Below are positions 34,379 through 36,609 of a stretch of DNA of 36,609 nucleotides, one piece after another; within the stretch, counting starts at the first letter, position 1, and each line of letters begins with the position of its first letter. Origin of the DNA: Coriobacteriia bacterium (GTDB lineage Bacteria > Actinomycetota > Coriobacteriia > Anaerosomatales > JAAXUF01); NCBI GenBank assembly GCA_013334745.1, contig JAAXWY010000023.1, forward strand, positions 1-36,609, written 5' to 3'. The notes under the pieces are model-generated. The model was not told the DNA's origin, did not search any database, and saw nothing but the letters and a program-made list of their open reading frames with translations. Made by a program: the position numbers and the translations under genes.

Positions 34379-35733
34379 TAGTTGTCACCGTCCTCGTCGG
34401 CGGCGTCATCCTCGACGTCGTCACCGAACTCCTCGTCGACGTACTCGGCGACCGCCTCGACGCGCAGGCTGACCGCACGGGCGTGCGCCCACAGGCCTTC
34501 CTTGCCGGCAATCTCGAGCACTGTCTCGCCATCGAGCTCGAGCGCCTCGAAGCTGTACGAGAGCACGCTGGACTTCTTCACGAAGTCGTCGACGGACAGC
34601 GGCGAGCTGAAGCGCGCGGTACCGCCGGTGGGCAACACGTGGTTGGGCCCCGCGACGTAGTCGCCGACACTCTCGGGCGTCCACGGACCGAGGAAGATCG
34701 CGCCCGCGTTGCGAATGCTGCCGAGCAGGTCGAGCGGCTCCGACATCATCACCTCGAGGTGCTCGGGCGCGACGAGGTCGGAGGTGTCGAGCGCAGCCAC
34801 GATGTCGGGGCACACGATGATGACGCCGTTGTCGGTCAGCGAACGCGCAGTGATGTCGCCGCGCGGCGACTCCTCGAGCAGCAGCTCGAGCGCGTCCTCG
34901 ACGAGATCGGGCAGCTCGGGGTCGGTGGTGACGAGATAGGTCGCGGCACGCGGATCGTGCTCGGCCTGCGCCATAAGGTCGATGGCGACGAACGCTGGCA
35001 CGGCGGTCTCATCGGCGAGGATGAGAACCTCGGACGGACCGGCGAGCATGTCGATGCCCACCTCGCCCATTACGAGCTTCTTGGCGGCGGTCACGTAGGC
35101 GTTACCCGGGCCGACGACCTTGTCGACGCGCTGGATGGTGTCGGTGCCGTACGCGAGCGCGGCGACGGCCTGAGCGCCGCCCACCTTGTAGATCTCGTCG
35201 ATACCGGCTTCCGCGGCGGCCGCGAGTGTGTAGGGGTTGACGCTTCCGTCGGCCGCGGGCGGCACGACCATCGCGATCTCATCGCACCCGGCGACGATGG
35301 CGGGGATGGCGTTCATGAGCACCGAGGAGGGATACTTCGCGCGACCGCCGGGCACGTAGATGCCCACGCGGCGAAGCGGCGTGACCTTCTGTCCGAGGAA
35401 CACGCCGCCTTCCTGTGCGGTGAACCAGCTCTGCGGCAGCTGCCGCTTGTGGAAGTCCTCGATGGCGCCGGCAGCTGCCGCGATGGCGTCGAGGAACTCC
35501 GGCTCGACTGCCGCGACAGCCGCCTCGATCTCCTCGGGGGTGACGCGGAAGTCGGCGAGCTCGACCTTGTCGAAGCTCGCGGTGTACTCACGCACCGCCT
35601 CGTCGCCGCGCGCACGCACGTCATCGACGATGCGGGCGGCCACGCCGATGATCTCAGCGTCGACTCCCCCGCTTCTGGCGAGGTCCTTCTCGGTCAGGCG
35701 CTGTCCGCGCTCAAGCACGATACGACGCATCAT
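34378..35733 (-). CDS. hisD: Histidinol dehydrogenase
   Basis: 451 residues. Family signatures: R-R-V-G-I-Y-V-P-G-G, the G-G-A-Q-A-V-A-A-L-A-Y-G block, the central G-P-S-E-V-L-I-L-A-D, and A-P-E-H-L-E near the zinc site. It oxidises histidinol to histidine in two NAD-dependent steps. It ends with an acidic tail (D-D-V-E-D-D-A-A-D-E-D) longer than usual, just before hisC. ATG 35733, 24 bases after hisG. Confidence 0.97.
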   Translation of the reverse strand: MMRRIVLERGQRLTEKDLARSGGVDAEIIGVAARIVDDVRARGDEAVREYTASFDKVELADFRVTPEEIEAAVAAVEPEFLDAIAAAAGAIEDFHKRQLPQSWFTAQEGGVFLGQKVTPLRRVGIYVPGGRAKYPSSVLMNAIPAIVAGCDEIAMVVPPAADGSVNPYTLAAAAEAGIDEIYKVGGAQAVAALAYGTDTIQRVDKVVGPGNAYVTAAKKLVMGEVGIDMLAGPSEVLILADETAVPAFVAIDLMAQAEHDPRAATYLVTTDPELPDLVEDALELLLEESPRGDITARSLTDNGVIIVCPDIVAALDTSDLVAPEHLEVMMSEPLDLLGSIRNAGAIFLGPWTPESVGDYVAGPNHVLPTGGTARFSSPLSVDDFVKKSSVLSYSFEALELDGETVLEIAGKEGLWAHARAVSLRVEAVAEYVDEEFGDDVEDDAADEDGDN

Positions 35734-35757
35734 GGGTGCATCGGTTCCTTTCGGTGG

Positions 35758-36474
35758 TCAGGGGGCGACGGATGTGTCGCTACCCGCGGACGCGGTGCCC
35801 GCATCGGACGATTCTACCGAGAGTGCCGACATCGTGTCGGCGAGAGCCAGGACGCGGGGGTCGGTTCGGACCGCCGCGGGGTTGCCTACGAAGCGCGCGG
35901 TACTGGGCAGTACGTCTTCGACGATGCGCAGCTTGTTCTCGCGCAGCGTGGTGCCGGTCGCGGTGATGTCGACGACGACGTCGGCGATGCCGATGAGCGG
36001 CGCCAGTTCGATGTTGCCGTTGAGCTTGACGATCTCGACCTGCACGCCTTTGGCGTCGAAGTGCGCCTGCGTGATGGTGGGGTACTTGGTCGCGACGCGG
36101 ATGACGCCGAGGTGGCGCGCGCGCTCACTGATCTCCGCGCCCGCATCCTCAGGCTCGGCGACGACGAACCGGCACCCGCCGAACTTCAGGTCGACGAGCT
36201 CGATGACCTCCAGGCCCTGCTCGATGAGGACGTCCTTGCCGCCGATACCGCAGTCCGCGGCACCGTAGGCGACGTAGACCGGGATGTCGGTCGGCTTGCC
36301 GATGATGAACTCCGCCTCAGGCGTGCGCACGATGAGCTGCCTGCCCGGATCAGCAAGCGTCGTCGTGTCGAACCCTGCCGCCGAGAGGAACCGCACGGAG
36401 TCGGGGAACAACGCGCCCTTCGGCACCGCGATACGAAGCGGGCGGTCGGTACCGCCGGGTCTGCGTGCCATCAC
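35758..36474 (-). CDS. hisG: ATP phosphoribosyltransferase, short form (histidine biosynthesis step 1)
   Basis: 238 residues; the catalytic core (I-A-V-P-K-G-A-L, G-I-G-G-K-D-V-L, and the phosphoribosyl site D-I-T-A-T-G-T-T-L) is present, but there is no C-terminal regulatory ACT-like domain, so this is the HisG-S form that works with HisZ. The last 20 residues or so are Ser/Thr/Ala-rich and probably disordered. GTG 36474 has GGAGG nine bases upstream; ATG 36471 is also possible. It overlaps the upstream gene's stop. Confidence 0.96.
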   Translation of the reverse strand: MMARRPGGTDRPLRIAVPKGALFPDSVRFLSAAGFDTTTLADPGRQLIVRTPEAEFIIGKPTDIPVYVAYGAADCGIGGKDVLIEQGLEVIELVDLKFGGCRFVVAEPEDAGAEISERARHLGVIRVATKYPTITQAHFDAKGVQVEIVKLNGNIELAPLIGIADVVVDITATGTTLRENKLRIVEDVLPSTARFVGNPAAVRTDPRVLALADTMSALSVESSDAGTASAGSDTSVAP

Positions 36475-36609
36475 GAGCGCTCACCTCCCTGGGCCCACGA
36501 CAGCGTCGGCGCGCTCGGCGTCGGCGCCTGAAGCGCTGTCGCCGGCTGCCCGGCGCGGTCGAGCCGCACCACGCCCGCGCTTGTCGCCCACAGCGCCTCA
36601 GCGGCCTCG
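36471..36609 (-). CDS. C-terminal end of the gene before hisG, probably hisZ
   Basis: About 45 codons entering from the right edge and ending in TGA at 36473-36471, overlapping the hisG start. The tail reads like the end of a helix (E-A-A-E-A-L-W) and then a Pro/Ala/Thr-rich end, too short to name from sequence alone. HisZ is inferred because the neighbouring HisG is the short form and hisZ usually precedes it. Confidence 0.5.
   Translation of the reverse strand, partial: EAAEALWATSAGVVRLDRAGQPATALQAPTPSAPTLSWAQGGERS

Noticed and set aside
34357-36531. A 724-codon plus-strand open frame opposite hisD and hisG.
   Set aside because: It is the antisense of highly conserved his genes in high-GC DNA, has charged low-complexity composition and matches no fold.

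Overview
The window is high-GC, densely coded bacterial DNA. Almost every gene is on the minus strand and many neighbours overlap by 4 bases (GTGA or ATGA). The histidine genes include a short-form HisG, which normally needs HisZ, and separate hisI and hisE. Together with the many eukaryotic-like Ser/Thr kinases, FHA domains and secreted Ig-like/amidase proteins, this suggests a deep Actinomycetota lineage such as Coriobacteriia. That placement is an inference; no rRNA gene is present to confirm it.

Layout: 1-280 is the exported N-terminus of a gene leaving the left edge. 577-711 is a 44-residue zinc-finger protein. 793-12896 (cluster A, minus strand) is one tight nine-gene run: three membrane Ser/Thr kinases, an amidase, a zinc-ribbon membrane protein, a lipase-VWA-TM-FHA fusion, two more kinases (one with a SPOR ectodomain) and a second amidase. 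13084-14151 is a lone plus-strand membrane-anchored M28 peptidase. 14185-28514 (cluster B, minus strand) begins with hisI-hisE, continues with an apparently dead M48-type membrane protein, an amidase, an Ig-like secreted protein, a DUF4013-like membrane protein with FHA, a trypsin-like protease with FHA, a zinc-ribbon protein, a membrane FHA protein, a pseudo-lipase/VWA protein and a PP2C phosphatase, and ends with a kinase with FHA and a small membrane protein. 28665-30443 is a plus-strand kinase with an extracellular amino-acid-binding domain, sitting inside the histidine locus. 30530-36609 is the rest of that locus (hisF, A, H, B, C, D, G and the tail of the gene before hisG).

How the parts may work together: seven intact Ser/Thr kinases, one PP2C phosphatase and five FHA (phosphothreonine-reading) domains share one locus with three peptidoglycan amidases and several exported enzymes. 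Predicted topology puts kinase, phosphatase and FHA domains in the cytoplasm, with sensory, carbohydrate-binding, VWA, lipase or protease domains outside, linked by single membrane helices. The most economical reading is an envelope-sensing and envelope-remodelling phospho-signalling hub, in which cytoplasmic phosphorylation recruits or controls exported enzymes through FHA tails. Two members, the second lipase-VWA protein and the M48-like protein, have kept the fold signature but lost catalytic residues. Domain calls come from reading motifs by eye; no database search was run.
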